Notes: generated from the letters alone by a model not told the origin. Shown: positions 23,089 to 32,420, counted from the stretch's first letter. The stretch is DNA of 64,000 nt from Streptomyces sp. CB02056 (GCF_001905545.1 NZ_LIPD01000004.1:1-64000), one strand, 5' to 3'. Made by a program: numbers and translations.

Positions 23089-23498
23089 TGTCACGCCGAA
23101 GCTACGACCAGTACTGCGCCGTCGCCCGCGCCCTGGACGCGGTGGGGGAGCGCTGGAGCCTCCTGATCGTCCGTGAGCTCCTCGGCGGCCCGCGCCGCTA
23201 CACCGACCTGCACGCCGACCTGCCCGGCGTCTCCACCGACATCCTGGCCGCCCGGCTCAAGCAGCTGGAGGGCGACGGACTGATCGCCCGCCGCCGACTG
23301 GAGCGGCCCGCCAACGCGACGGTCTACGAGCTGACCGGGCGCGGCCGCGAACTGCGGCCGGTCGTCGAGGCGCTGGGGGAGTGGGGCCTGGCTGCCCTCG
23401 GCGAGCAGCGGCCCACCGACGCCGTGCGCGAGCACTGGTTCACGCCCCGGAAGGCGGGCGAGGAGGCCGGCGAGGAGGCGGTGGCCGTGACGGGCTGA
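23088..23498 (+). CDS. HxlR-family winged-helix regulator
   Basis: A 136-residue winged-helix transcription factor. The family core is SYDQYCAVARALDAVGERWSLLIVRELLGGPRRYTDL (about residues 4-40) with GVSTDILAARLKQLEGDGLIARR as the recognition helix and wing. The single N-terminal cysteine (YDQYC) is a possible redox sensor in this family. C-terminal tail is acidic (EEAGEEA). The ATG at 23088 (MSRRSYDQYC) is preferred over 23076 since the family begins there and a leaderless promoter fits. Upstream palindrome at 23041-23056 is its likely operator. Confidence 0.88.
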   Translation: MSRRSYDQYCAVARALDAVGERWSLLIVRELLGGPRRYTDLHADLPGVSTDILAARLKQLEGDGLIARRRLERPANATVYELTGRGRELRPVVEALGEWGLAALGEQRPTDAVREHWFTPRKAGEEAGEEAVAVTG

Positions 23499-23544
23499 CC
23501 GTCGCGGTGGGCGCGGTGCCTGCGGCGGGCACGGTGGCCTGAAT

Positions 23545-23582
23545 GGGGCGGCGGCAAGGCCCCCGTCGCCGACCGCCGCCCC
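23545..23582. terminator. Weak hairpin after the hxlR-type gene
   Basis: GGGGCGGCGG pairs with CCGCCGCCCC across an 18-base loop, 47 bases after the stop at 23498. Moderate support only. Confidence 0.4.
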
Positions 23583-23635
23583 GTGGGCTCAGGATGGCCC
23601 GGGCCGATAAACGAACGATCGGCGTGCGATGAGCG

Positions 23636-23702
23636 CCGAGGTTCGCCGAGGTCCGTCGGGGTTCGCCGGGGTTCGCCGGGGGTCCGTCGGAGTCGCCGGG
23701 GC
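23636..23702. repeat. Degenerate GGTTCGCCGG tandem repeats
   Basis: Five to six copies of a roughly 10-11 bp unit (ggttcgccgag, ggtccgtcggg, ggttcgccggg) in the upstream region of the SGNH gene at 23788. Not a CRISPR: no regular spacer. Confidence 0.6.
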
Positions 23703-23787
23703 CCGCTGCGGTTCCGGACGGGCACGCACGTACGATCGTCGGATCGTCGAACCGCCGGAGTCATCCCGGGAGAGCGGAGGCCAGCCC

Positions 23788-24651
23788 GTGCCCACCCCCT
23801 ACCGCAGTTACGTCGCCGTCGGCGACTCCTTCACCGAGGGCATGTGCGACGACCTGCTGCCGGACGGCCACTACCGGGGCTGGGCCGACCGGGTCGCCTC
23901 GGCACTGGCCGCCGAGCACGCGGAGCACGCCGAACGCTCTGAGTACGCCGAACGCTCCGGGCACGCCGAAGGCTCTGAGCAGGCCGAGCGCGCCGAGTCG
24001 GAGTCCGCGGGCACCGGCTTCCGGTACGCCAACCTCGCCGTCCGCGGCAAGCTCATCGGCCAGATCCACGACGAGCAGCTCGCCCCCGCCGCCGCGATGG
24101 GTGCCGAGCTGGTCACCCTGGCCGGCGGCCTCAACGACGTGCTGCGCCCCGGCTGCGACATCGACGCCGTCGAGCGGCTGCTCGGCCGCTGCGCCGACGG
24201 GCTGCGCGCCACCGGCGCGACCGTCGTGCTGTTCACCAGTACCGACCCGACCCGCCGGATGGCGGGCGGCGCCCGGCTGCTGCCCGCGATCCTGCGGATG
24301 AAGGCCTTCGTCCAGGAGCTGGGCCGGCAGGACGGCTTCGTCGTGGTCGACCTGTTCTCCGCGCCCTGCTTCGACGACCGCCGGCTGTGGGCCGAGGACC
24401 GCCTGCACCTGTCGCCCGAGGGGCACCGCCGGGTCGCCGAGGGCGTGCTGGAGGCGCTCGGCCGCCCCGCCGCCTTCGACTGGCGCGCCCCGCTGCCCGC
24501 CGCCGCCCCGGCCGGCCGCGCCGAGCGGCTGCGCGAGGACGCCCGCTGGCTGGGCACCCACGTCGGCCCGTGGATCGGCCGCCGCCTCACCGGCCGCTCC
24601 TCGGGCGACGGCCGCCCGGCGAAGCGGCCGGAGCTGCTGCCGTACCGCTGA
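23788..24651 (+). CDS. SGNH/GDSL hydrolase with acidic repeat insertion
   Basis: A 287-residue cytoplasmic-type SGNH hydrolase with no signal peptide. Block I is YVAVGDSFTEGM (Ser nucleophile), block III is LAGGLNDVL (Asn) and the last is LHLSPEGHRRVAEGV (Asp/His). Near residues 46-70 a stretch of four imperfect six-residue repeats (EHAERS, EYAERS, GHAEGS, EQAERA) interrupts the fold. These come from an 18-bp tandem repeat at 23923-23994 and are a strain-level insertion candidate. The start is GTG at 23788 with GGAGG upstream. Confidence 0.88.
   Translation: MPTPYRSYVAVGDSFTEGMCDDLLPDGHYRGWADRVASALAAEHAEHAERSEYAERSGHAEGSEQAERAESESAGTGFRYANLAVRGKLIGQIHDEQLAPAAAMGAELVTLAGGLNDVLRPGCDIDAVERLLGRCADGLRATGATVVLFTSTDPTRRMAGGARLLPAILRMKAFVQELGRQDGFVVVDLFSAPCFDDRRLWAEDRLHLSPEGHRRVAEGVLEALGRPAAFDWRAPLPAAAPAGRAERLREDARWLGTHVGPWIGRRLTGRSSGDGRPAKRPELLPYR
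23923..23994 (+). repeat. Four in-frame 18-bp repeats inside the SGNH gene
   Basis: Units at 23923, 23941, 23959 and 23977, each 18 bases, with the consensus GAGCACGCCGAACGCTCT. They encode xxAExx hexapeptides. A length-variable minisatellite by appearance. Confidence 0.75.
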
Positions 24652-24689
24652 GGCCCGCCGCCCGGTGCCCGGGCGCCACGGGCCCCGGC

Positions 24690-25352
24690 CTACTCGGTGT
24701 CGTAGACGCCCGGCGCGTCGAGGACCAGGCTCGCCATCGGGGCGTGGGTGGCCCAGCCGAGCGCCGTGTAGAGCGCCTGCCCCTCCGGGGTGCCGACCAG
24801 CACGCCGGTGCGCGCGCCCCGCTCGTGCGCGGCGGACTGGAGCGTCCGCATCACCAGGGCGCCCAGGCCCCGGCGGCGGTGCTCCGGCGCGGTGGTGATC
24901 TGGTCCGGTACGGCCACGGGGCCGGCCAGGCCCGCCTGGCCGCGGGCGGCGAGGTGCCCGTCCCCGGTGCGCACCAGCACCCGGAGGATCCCGCCCCGCT
25001 CCCAGGTGGTCACGGTGTACCCGGCCGGGGCCTCGGGCCGCTCGGGGACGAGCGGGACGCTCATCAGGAAGCCCGGCGCGTCCAGCCGCCACCGCTCGTC
25101 CAGCCAGGGGCGCACGGTGGCGTCCTCGGCGAACAGCTTCAGCCAGGTGGTCGGCGCGGTGACGGTCTCGCCGAGCTTGCGGACCTCGGCCTCGGTCGGC
25201 TCCGGCAGCACGTGCCGGCCGACCTCGCCGACCGGCGCGCCGACGTCGATGCTCCAGCCCCAGGGCTGGTCCACCGGCTCGGCGGAGCCGCGCGAGACGG
25301 CCCAGCCCGAGATCCACATCCGGACCAGTTCCCTGATGTCCGGTTCCCGCAT
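24690..25352 (-). CDS. GNAT-family N-acetyltransferase
   Basis: A 220-residue protein. A long N-terminal part ([27 protein letters not shown]) of unclear fold precedes a C-terminal GNAT domain. The acetyl-CoA loop is [19 protein letters not shown] (Q/RxxGxG/A type, about residues 155-170), followed by [21 protein letters not shown]. The start at 25352 is used; 25361 is possible. It is divergent from the pentapeptide-repeat gene. Substrate unknown. Confidence 0.85.
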   Translation of the reverse strand: MREPDIRELVRMWISGWAVSRGSAEPVDQPWGWSIDVGAPVGEVGRHVLPEPTEAEVRKLGETVTAPTTWLKLFAEDATVRPWLDERWRLDAPGFLMSVPLVPERPEAPAGYTVTTWERGGILRVLVRTGDGHLAARGQAGLAGPVAVPDQITTAPEHRRRGLGALVMRTLQSAAHERGARTGVLVGTPEGQALYTALGWATHAPMASLVLDAPGVYDTE

Positions 25353-25482
25353 GGCACCCACCCCCGTGTGTAATGGTCTCTACTGCGCTGGGCAGCTTAC
25401 CGGCGCCGAGGGCCGTCTGCCCAGTAGGATTCCGGGGTTCACCGCGCCGACCGGCGCCCCGCTGCTGGAAGGACCCCGGAAC

Positions 25483-26433
25483 GTGCGCGAGACCGAGTCG
25501 CCGCAGGACCAGACGGCGGCCGCGCCGACCCCGCCACCGACCCCGCAGCCGACCGCGCTCCGGGCCGACTGCGGCAGCTGCTTCGGGCTCTGCTGCGTCG
25601 CCCTGCCGTTCGCCGCCGGGTCCGACTTCGCCATGAACAAGCAGGCCGGCAGCCCCTGCCACAACCTCCAGACCGACTTCAGCTGCGGCATCCACGTGCG
25701 GCTGCGCGACAAGGGCTTCCAGGGCTGCACCGTCTACGACTGCTTCGGCGCCGGGCAGCGGGTCTCCCAGGTCACCTTCGGCGGCCGCAGCTGGCGCGAG
25801 GAGCCGGACAGCGCCAAGGCGATGTTCGACGTCTTCCCGGTCGTGCGGCAGCTGCACGAGCTGCTCCGGTACCTCACCGAGGCGCTCACCTTCGCCCCCG
25901 CCCAGCCCGTCCACGACGAACTGCGGCAGGCGCTGGCGGAGACCGACCGGCTGGCCGGCGGCACCCCCGAGGAGATCCTCGCCGTCGACGTCCCGGCCCA
26001 CCGGCAGCGGGTCAGCGAGCTGCTGCTGCGGGCCGGCGAACTGGTCCGCGCGGCCGTCCCGCGCCGCCGCGAGCTCCGCGGCGCCGACCTCTTCGGCGCC
26101 CGCCTGCGCGGCGCCGACCTGCGGGGCGCCAACCTGCGCGGCGCCCTGCTCGTCGCGGCCGACCTCTCCGGCGCGGACCTGCGCCTCGCCGACCTGGTCG
26201 GCGCCGACCTTCGGGACGCCGCCCTGGCCGGCGCGGACCTCAGCACGGCCCTCTTCCTCACCCAGGCCCAGCTCGACGCCGCCCGCGGCGACGCCACCAC
26301 CCGCCTCCCGGCCGGCCTCACCCGGCCCGCCCACTGGCCCGAGACCGCCCCGGCTCCCGCCGCGGGCGCCGGGGCCGGGCCCCGTGCGGGCAAGGGCGGC
26401 GGCCGCCCCGGTCGGAGCGGCCGCCGGCGCTGA
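25483..26433 (+). CDS. Cysteine-rich (YkgJ-like) plus pentapeptide-repeat fusion protein
   Basis: A 316-residue protein. The N-terminal part has many Cys (CGSCFGLCC about residue 28, [18 protein letters not shown]), resembling YkgJ metal-binding proteins. A helical middle region follows (about residues 95-180). The C-terminal part (about residues 185-250) has at least ten A(D/N)LxG pentapeptide repeats such as [14 protein letters not shown] that fold as a right-handed beta-helix. The tail is Gly/Arg-rich. The start is GTG at 25483 with GGAAGGA upstream. It ends four bases before the convergent DinB gene. Function unknown; some pentapeptide proteins mimic DNA. Confidence 0.8.
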   Translation: MRETESPQDQTAAAPTPPPTPQPTALRADCGSCFGLCCVALPFAAGSDFAMNKQAGSPCHNLQTDFSCGIHVRLRDKGFQGCTVYDCFGAGQRVSQVTFGGRSWREEPDSAKAMFDVFPVVRQLHELLRYLTEALTFAPAQPVHDELRQALAETDRLAGGTPEEILAVDVPAHRQRVSELLLRAGELVRAAVPRRRELRGADLFGARLRGADLRGANLRGALLVAADLSGADLRLADLVGADLRDAALAGADLSTALFLTQAQLDAARGDATTRLPAGLTRPAHWPETAPAPAAGAGAGPRAGKGGGRPGRSGRRR

Positions 26434-26437
26434 GGCG

Positions 26438-26998
26438 CTACTGGCCCACCCGGCCGTCCACGCACTCGCGCAGCAGGTCGGCGTGGCCGCAGTGGCGGGC
26501 GTACTCCTCGATCCGGTGCACCTGCAGCTCCCGGATCGAGAGCCGGTCCTTCCCGACCCGCTCGCCCAGGTCCTGATACCCGGCCAACGCGGCGTCCAGC
26601 GCGGCCTGTTCGCGCTCCAGGTCGTGGAACGCGGCGTCCACCACGGCCTGCTCGCCGACGGCCCCGTCGAAGTCCGCGTCCCGCCCGCCGTACAGCTTGG
26701 GCAGCGGCTCGCCGTCGGTGATCCAGTTCCGCCAGTCCCGTTCCACCCGGGCCAGGTGCCGGACCAGGCCGAGCAGCGACATCGTGGACGGCGGCACCGA
26801 GCGGCGGGCCAGCTGCTCCGGGGCCAGGCCGTCGCACTTCATCCGCAGGGTCAGCCGGTAGTTCGTCAGGTAGTCCTGGAGGGTGGCGAGTTCGCCGTCC
26901 GGGCTCGGGCCCTCACTGTTGCGGGGGTCGTCGTCCGGGTCGGCCCACATGTCGGGGTAGACGGTCGCCTCGGTCCATCGCACGGGTTGCTCGGTCAT
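26438..26998 (-). CDS. DinB/DUF664-family protein
   Basis: A 186-residue four-helix-bundle protein. Helix one has LATLQDYLTNYRLTLRMKCDGL, a metal-site His is in LLGLVRHLARVERDW (about residue 82), and the last His pair is HRIEEYARHCGHADLLREC. Actinobacterial members are numerous and mostly mycothiol-dependent enzymes or unknowns. RBS GGAGGA lies upstream of the ATG at 26998. It is downstream of the phosphatase gene (27105) on the same strand, 106 bases apart, so it may be co-transcribed. Confidence 0.85.
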   Translation of the reverse strand: MTEQPVRWTEATVYPDMWADPDDDPRNSEGPSPDGELATLQDYLTNYRLTLRMKCDGLAPEQLARRSVPPSTMSLLGLVRHLARVERDWRNWITDGEPLPKLYGGRDADFDGAVGEQAVVDAAFHDLEREQAALDAALAGYQDLGERVGKDRLSIRELQVHRIEEYARHCGHADLLRECVDGRVGQ

Positions 26999-27104
26999 GC
27001 CCGGCATCCTCCTTCGCAACCACCCCCGGCCGCCACCGGGTTATCGCACCCCCGGCCCTTCCGGCACCGGCGGCGGCGCCGAACGGCCCCCTGCCGCGCG
27101 GGGC

Positions 27105-27839
27105 TCAGTCGGTCAGCAGGCGGGCGCGCAGGGTGTCGATCTGCGCGCGGTCGATGCCGAGGGCGCCGGTGAGGTAGGCCTCGACCGAGCCGTGGCGGTC
27201 GGCGAGGTCGGCGAGGGTGAGCCGGATGACGGCCTCCGGGGCGCGCCCGTAGCCGGGCCAGCGCAGGGTGCGGCCGGGGTGGGCGGCGTGCCACTCGGCG
27301 ACGAAGTGCGCGGTGGCGAGCTCGGTGAGGGCGAAGTCGGCGGCGATGTCGTCCTCGCCGACGCCGAGCAGGGTGAGCAGCAGGGCGGCGATCAGCCCGG
27401 TGCGGTCCTTGCCGGAGGCGCAGTGGAAGACCACCGGGGCCTCGGCGGCCGTGATCACGTCCAGCGTCTGGCGGATCTCCTTCACCCCGTCCTCGGCGAC
27501 CTCGGCGAAGCGGTCGGCGAGGTGGCGCCAGGGGTCGACCTCCGGGTCGATCTCGGCCTGGTCGTACGGGCGGTGCTCGATCGAGAGGTTGTGGTACTCC
27601 AGGCCCTCGAACCCGGGCACCCGGCCCTTGGCGGCGATCTCCCAGGGGTAGCGGAGGTCGATCACGGTCCGCACGCCGAGCGCCCGGAGCCGGTCCAGGT
27701 CGGCGGGGGAGCCGAGCTTGCCGAGCGAGTCGGAGCGGTACACCAGCCCCCACCGGACGGACCGCCCGCCGGCGCCCGGGTAGCCGCCCAGGTCGCGGAA
27801 GTTGTGCAGGGCCTCGAACTCGATGTGACGTGTGGTCAT
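27105..27839 (-). CDS. Tyrosine/lipid phosphatase, MptpB-like
   Basis: A 244-residue phosphatase with the P-loop HCASGKDRTGL (about residues 120-130), the HCxxGKDRTG pattern of MptpB-type dual tyrosine and phosphoinositide phosphatases. It begins NFRDLGGYPGAGGRSVRWGLVYRSDSL, which is the characteristic N-terminus of this group. An acidic general-acid candidate is in DLRYPWE. Cytoplasmic, no signal peptide. Divergent to a DUF5713 gene. RBS in front of the ATG at 27839 is not strong. Confidence 0.9.
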   Translation of the reverse strand: MTTRHIEFEALHNFRDLGGYPGAGGRSVRWGLVYRSDSLGKLGSPADLDRLRALGVRTVIDLRYPWEIAAKGRVPGFEGLEYHNLSIEHRPYDQAEIDPEVDPWRHLADRFAEVAEDGVKEIRQTLDVITAAEAPVVFHCASGKDRTGLIAALLLTLLGVGEDDIAADFALTELATAHFVAEWHAAHPGRTLRWPGYGRAPEAVIRLTLADLADRHGSVEAYLTGALGIDRAQIDTLRARLLTD

Positions 27840-27973
27840 GCGCGGCACTCTAACCAGCACGTCAAGCGCCGCCGGGCCGGGGGAGCGGCGGCGGCCGGCC
27901 CGGGCGCCGCCGTCTGTCAGTGGTGTCGGGCAGGATCGGCACGTCGGCACGTCGGCGGGACGGAAAGGGCGTC

Positions 27974-28315
27974 ATGGCGATCACGAACGAGCAGGTGACG
28001 GAGCAGGAGTTCCTGCGGGAGATGTCCGAGGACCCGTACTTCCCCGACCACCTCGTGGCCAAGGGCAGGGCCATCCTGGTGCGGCTGTGCGAGCGGATCG
28101 AGGCCGAGCGGCCGGCGGACCTGCCGGCGCTGTACGTGCTCTCCCACGCCGCCGCGGAGGAGTTCAACCGTCTGGACACGGAGTTGAAGGCGGCGGGGAG
28201 CGAGATCGAGACGGCGGCGCGGGAGGACATCGCCGAGGCCTTCTGGATCATCGCCTCGGCCTACGGCTTCGAGGACGCGGACGTGGAGGAGATGGTCGAG
28301 CCCCGGGAGTGGTGA
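27974..28315 (+). CDS. DUF5713 family protein
   Basis: A 113-residue acidic helical protein. The stretch DPYFPDHLVAKGRAILVRLCERIEAERPADLPALYVLSHAAAEEFN matches the DUF5713 pattern (YFPDHL, LCERIE, LYxLTHAAAEEFN). The start at 27974 has GAAAGG upstream. It ends with an acidic tail, ADVEEMVEPREW. Function unknown; it is not in an operon with its neighbours. Confidence 0.8.
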   Translation: MAITNEQVTEQEFLREMSEDPYFPDHLVAKGRAILVRLCERIEAERPADLPALYVLSHAAAEEFNRLDTELKAAGSEIETAAREDIAEAFWIIASAYGFEDADVEEMVEPREW

Positions 28316-28331
28316 CGGGCACCGCCCGGCC

Positions 28332-29231
28332 CTACACGCTGCGGTCGGCGAGGACCTCGCGGACGACGTGGCGGGCGTTGGCGGTCAGCGCCTGGTCGGT
28401 GTGGCGGTAGTACGGGATCGTCACCAGGGCGAGGGAGAACGCCCAGGCGCGGCCGCGGGCCCACATGGCCTCGTCCGCGTGGAGGGCGGCGCGGAAGGCG
28501 GGGCGGGCGGTGGCGGGCAGCAGGTTCCAGGCGGCGATCAGGTCGGCGGTCGGGTCGCCGACGCCCATCAGGGCGAAGTCGATGACGGCGGCGAGCCGGC
28601 CGGCGCCGGTGAGCAGCAGGTTGCCGGGGGTGAGGTCGCCGTGCAGCCAGACCGGCGGGCCGGCGTAGTCGGGCAGTCGAAGTGCCTTGTCCCACAGGGC
28701 GGTCGCGGCCTCGGTGTCGATCGAGCCGGAGAGCTGGGCGATGGCCGCGCGGGTGGCGCCGTCGCGGGAGGCGAGCGGGACGCTGCGCTGGGAGACGGGG
28801 GCGTCGGCCGGGTCGACGGCGCGCAGGGCGTTGACGAAGCCGGCCAGGTCGCGGGCCAGCGCCTGGGGTGCGGCCAGGGCGTGGACGACCGGGTTGGCGC
28901 CGTCCAGCCAGTGCAGGACGGACCACTCCCACGGGTAGCCGGCGGCGGGCCGGCCGACCGCGAGCGGTGCCGGGACGGGCAGCGGCAGCCGCGGGGCCAG
29001 CCGGGAGAGCCACTGCTGCTCCCGCCGCAGGCCCCCGGCGGCCCACTCCACCCGGGGCAGCCGGACGGCGAGTTCGGGCCCGAGGCGGAACATCGCGTTG
29101 TCCGCCCCGGAGGTGGCGGCGGGGGTGACCGGGAGGCGCTCCCACTGCGGGAACTGGGCGGCGATCAGCCGCCGGACCAGGGCCGCGTCGACCACCGGCC
29201 CGTCGGGGTGGATCCGGGTGGCAGCGCACAT
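28332..29231 (-). CDS. Aminoglycoside phosphotransferase (APH)-family protein
   Basis: A 299-residue kinase-fold protein. The Brenner motif is VWLHGDLTPGNLLL (about residue 187) with IDFALMGVGDPTADLIAAW as the metal loop (about 205-223), as in APH and macrolide phosphotransferase relatives. The N-terminal MFRLGPELAVRLPR holds the nucleotide-binding strand. The start at 29231 is used; an N-terminal extension to 29330 has no conserved feature. It may phosphorylate a small molecule; resistance is possible, not shown. Confidence 0.88.
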   Translation of the reverse strand: MCAATRIHPDGPVVDAALVRRLIAAQFPQWERLPVTPAATSGADNAMFRLGPELAVRLPRVEWAAGGLRREQQWLSRLAPRLPLPVPAPLAVGRPAAGYPWEWSVLHWLDGANPVVHALAAPQALARDLAGFVNALRAVDPADAPVSQRSVPLASRDGATRAAIAQLSGSIDTEAATALWDKALRLPDYAGPPVWLHGDLTPGNLLLTGAGRLAAVIDFALMGVGDPTADLIAAWNLLPATARPAFRAALHADEAMWARGRAWAFSLALVTIPYYRHTDQALTANARHVVREVLADRSV

Positions 29232-29358
29232 GCCCGGCAGCGTACAGCTCCGGTCGTCGCCGTTCAGCCGGATTGCCGAACTGCTCACATTCCGACGGTC
29301 GTTCGAACCGGAACGCGCGATTTCGGCCACCCGGCGACGGCCCTGACGGCCCCGACGG

Positions 29359-29751
29359 TCACCCGAAGGTGACCCGCACCCCGATGGTGCCGCCCTTGCC
29401 GAAGCGCAGCACGTTGGCGGTCAGGGCCACCGCGCACAGCAGGCCGTACTTGCGCCGCAGCAGCTTCCGGTAGGCGGGCGCCCGGTCGGGGTCCAGCACC
29501 GCGGTGGCCGGCACCTGGGCGCCGAGCAGGTTCCCGCGGATGTCGCTGGGCCCGACCAGCACGTCCGAACGGTTGCGCAGGCGCTTGACCTTGCCGGTCT
29601 TGGTGACGGTGGTGAAGACCAGCGCGTCCCCGTCGCGCGCGACCCACACCGGGGTGGCGACCGGAGTGCCGTTCCTCCGGTAGGTGGTGAACAGCAGGTA
29701 CTTGGCGGCGGCGAGCCGCTCCAACTCGGCGGCGGCATCCAGAGTGTCCAT
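29359..29751 (-). CDS. PPOX-class F420-dependent oxidoreductase
   Basis: A 130-residue split-barrel flavin/deazaflavin protein. The pattern AKYLLFTTYRRNGTPVATPVWVARDGDALVFTT with KVKRLRNRSDVLVGPSDIRGN is typical of F420-dependent PPOX-class members. The lysine-rich RLRN segment is the cofactor phosphate site. Short for a reductase, but normal for this group. ATG at 29751 has no clear RBS. Reaction unknown. Confidence 0.85.
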   Translation of the reverse strand: MDTLDAAAELERLAAAKYLLFTTYRRNGTPVATPVWVARDGDALVFTTVTKTGKVKRLRNRSDVLVGPSDIRGNLLGAQVPATAVLDPDRAPAYRKLLRRKYGLLCAVALTANVLRFGKGGTIGVRVTFG

Positions 29752-29909
29752 GCCCGCCAGCCTAGGAAGCCGCAACTGGGCCCCGCTCAAGCCTCGGTGG
29801 AGCCCGGGGGCCGTCAGCCGGAGGCGCGCGCCACGCCCGGCCGTCCCGGGGGCGGCCGGTCGGTGTCGTCGGCACCTGCCAGAATGCAGGGCGTACGGCG
29901 CAAGCACTG

Positions 29910-32420
29910 ATGGAGAAGGTGACCGGCTTCGTGACCACGCCAGTCGAACAGGTGGCCCGGCAGGCCCAGCAGGCGATCGAGCGGCAGATCGCCGAGGAGC
30001 TGGGTGTCCGCGAGGGGCAGGTGAAGGCGGCCGTCGATCTGCTCGACGGCGGCTCGACCGTGCCCTTCGTGGCCCGCTACCGCAAGGAGGTCACCGGCTC
30101 CCTCGACGACGCCCAGCTGCGTGCCCTGGAGGAACGGCTGCGCTACCTGCGCGAGCTGGAGGACCGCCGGGCGGCCGTGCTGGAGTCGATCGAGGCCCAG
30201 GGCAAGCTGGATGACGCGCTGCGCGCCCGGGTGCTCGCCGCGGACTCCAAGGCCCGCCTGGAGGACATCTACCTCCCGTTCAAGCCGAAGCGGCGCACCA
30301 AGGCACAGATCGCCCGCGAGGCCGGCCTGGAGCCGCTGGCGGACACCCTGCTGGCCGACCCGGGGCAGGACCCGGCCGCGCTGGCCGCGCGGTACCTCAA
30401 CGAGTCGGTGGCGGACGGCGCCGCGGCCCTGGAGGGTGCCCGGGCGATCCTGGTCGAGCGCTTCGGCGAGGACGCCGACCTGGTCGGCTCGCTGCGCGAG
30501 CGGATGTGGACCCGCGGCCGGCTGGTCGCGAAGGTCCGCGACGGCAAGGAGGGCGACGGCGCCAAGTTCGCCGACTACTTCGACTTCGCCGAGCCGTACA
30601 CCCGGCTCCCCTCGCACCGCATCCTGGCGATGCTGCGCGGCGAGAAGGAGGAGGTGCTCGACCTCGACCTCTCCCCGTACGACGGCGAGTCCGAGGGCGA
30701 CCTTCCGGGCGAGAACGACTACGAGCAGCGGATCGCCGCCCGCTTCGGCATCGCCGACCGCGGCCGCCCGGCCGACAAGTGGCTGGGCGACACCGTCCGC
30801 TGGGCCTGGCGCACCCGCGTGCTGGTCCGGCTCGGCATCGACCTGCGCGCCCGGCTGCGCGCCGAGGCCGAGGAGGAGGCGGTGCGGGTCTTCGCCGCGA
30901 ACCTGCGCGACCTGCTGCTCGCCGCCCCGGCCGGCACCCGCGCCACCATGGGCCTGGACCCGGGCTTCCGCACCGGCGTGAAGGTCGCCGTGGTGGACGC
31001 CACCGGCAAGGTCGTCGCGTACGACACGATCTACCCGCACCAGCCCGCCAACAAGTGGGACGCGGCCCTGGCGACGCTGGCGGCCCTGGCGAAGAAGCAC
31101 GACGTCGACCTGGTGGCGATCGGCAACGGCACCGCCTCCCGGGAGACCGACAAGCTCGCCGAGGACCTGCTGGGGCGCCATCCCGAGCTGAAGCTCACCA
31201 AGGCGATGGTCAGCGAGGCCGGTGCCTCGGTCTACTCGGCCTCCGCGTTCGCCTCGCAGGAGCTGCCGGACCTGGACGTGTCGATCCGCGGCGCGGTCTC
31301 GATCGCCCGCCGCCTCCAGGACCCGCTGGCCGAGCTGGTCAAGATCGACCCCAAGTCGATCGGCGTCGGCCAGTACCAGCACGACCTGAGCGAGGTGAAG
31401 CTCTCCCGCTCGCTGGACGCCGTGGTCGAGGACTGCGTCAACGCCGTCGGCGTGGACGTCAACACCGCCTCGGCGCCGCTGCTCACCCGGGTCTCCGGGG
31501 TCACCGGCACGCTGGCCGACAACATCGTCGCGCACCGCGACGCCAACGGCCCGTTCCGCACCCGCCGGCAGCTCAAGGACGTCTCCCGGCTCGGCCCCAA
31601 GGCCTTCGAGCAGTGCGCGGGCTTCCTGCGCATCCCCGGTGGCGAGGACCCGCTGGACGCCTCCAGCGTGCACCCGGAGGCCTACCCGGTGGTGCGCCGC
31701 ATCCTGGCCGCGACCGGCGGGGAGCTGCGCGAGCTGATCGGCAACGGCGAGCGGCTGCGGGCGCTGCGCCCGGCGGACTTCGCCGACGACACCTTCGGCG
31801 TGCCGACCGTCACCGACATCCTCGGCGAGCTGGACAAGCCGGGCCGCGACCCGCGCCCGGCCTTCCGCACCGCGACCTTCAAGGAGGGCGTCGACAAGAT
31901 CGGCGACCTGGAGGTCGGCATGGTGCTGGAGGGCGTGGTCACCAATGTCGCCGCCTTCGGCGCCTTCGTGGACGTGGGCGTCCACCAGGACGGGCTGGTG
32001 CACGTCTCGGCGCTGTCGAGGAACTTCGTCAAGGACCCGCGTGAGGTGGTCAAGCCCGGCGACATCGTCAAGGTCCGGGTGCTCACGGTGGACGTGCCGC
32101 GCAAGCGGATCGGGCTGACCCTGCGGCTGGACGACGAGGTCGGGCGCGAGCGCGGCGGGGACCGCGGCGACCGCGGCGACCGCCAGGCCCGCCCGCCGCG
32201 CCAGGAGCGCCGGGGCGGTGGCCAGGGCGGCCAGGGCGGCCAGGGCCAGGGCGGTCGCGGCGGCCAGGACCGGCGCGGCGGCGGTCAGGGCGGCGGCGGT
32301 GACCGCGGCGGCTCCGGCGGCGGTGCGCCGGCCAACAGCGCCATGGCGGACGCGCTGCGCCGCGCGGGCCTGACCGGCGGCGACGGCGGCCGCGGCGACC
32401 GGCGCTCCGGGCGGCGCTGA
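29910..32420 (+). CDS. tex: Tex-family transcription accessory, S1 RNA-binding protein
   Basis: An 836-residue Tex protein. The order is an N-terminal helical HTH-rich part (AEELGVREGQVKAAVDLLDGGSTVPFVARYRKE), a YqgF/RuvX-like domain (LDPGFRTGVKVAVVDATGKVV; about residues 350-470), two helix-hairpin-helix elements (INAVGVDVNTASAPLLTRVSGV), and an S1 domain (GMVLEGVVTNVAAFGAFVDVGVHQDGLVHVS; about 670-740). The C-terminal tail (about residues 750-836) is Gly/Arg/Gln-rich with many RGG and GGQ motifs. Tex binds RNA and associates with RNA polymerase. The start at 29910 is used, though a downstream GTG is possible. A terminator follows. Confidence 0.93.
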   Translation: MEKVTGFVTTPVEQVARQAQQAIERQIAEELGVREGQVKAAVDLLDGGSTVPFVARYRKEVTGSLDDAQLRALEERLRYLRELEDRRAAVLESIEAQGKLDDALRARVLAADSKARLEDIYLPFKPKRRTKAQIAREAGLEPLADTLLADPGQDPAALAARYLNESVADGAAALEGARAILVERFGEDADLVGSLRERMWTRGRLVAKVRDGKEGDGAKFADYFDFAEPYTRLPSHRILAMLRGEKEEVLDLDLSPYDGESEGDLPGENDYEQRIAARFGIADRGRPADKWLGDTVRWAWRTRVLVRLGIDLRARLRAEAEEEAVRVFAANLRDLLLAAPAGTRATMGLDPGFRTGVKVAVVDATGKVVAYDTIYPHQPANKWDAALATLAALAKKHDVDLVAIGNGTASRETDKLAEDLLGRHPELKLTKAMVSEAGASVYSASAFASQELPDLDVSIRGAVSIARRLQDPLAELVKIDPKSIGVGQYQHDLSEVKLSRSLDAVVEDCVNAVGVDVNTASAPLLTRVSGVTGTLADNIVAHRDANGPFRTRRQLKDVSRLGPKAFEQCAGFLRIPGGEDPLDASSVHPEAYPVVRRILAATGGELRELIGNGERLRALRPADFADDTFGVPTVTDILGELDKPGRDPRPAFRTATFKEGVDKIGDLEVGMVLEGVVTNVAAFGAFVDVGVHQDGLVHVSALSRNFVKDPREVVKPGDIVKVRVLTVDVPRKRIGLTLRLDDEVGRERGGDRGDRGDRQARPPRQERRGGGQGGQGGQGQGGRGGQDRRGGGQGGGGDRGGSGGGAPANSAMADALRRAGLTGGDGGRGDRRSGRR

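Noticed and set aside
23636..23702. CRISPR array
   Set aside because: Units are contiguous and degenerate with no spacers, and there are no cas genes.
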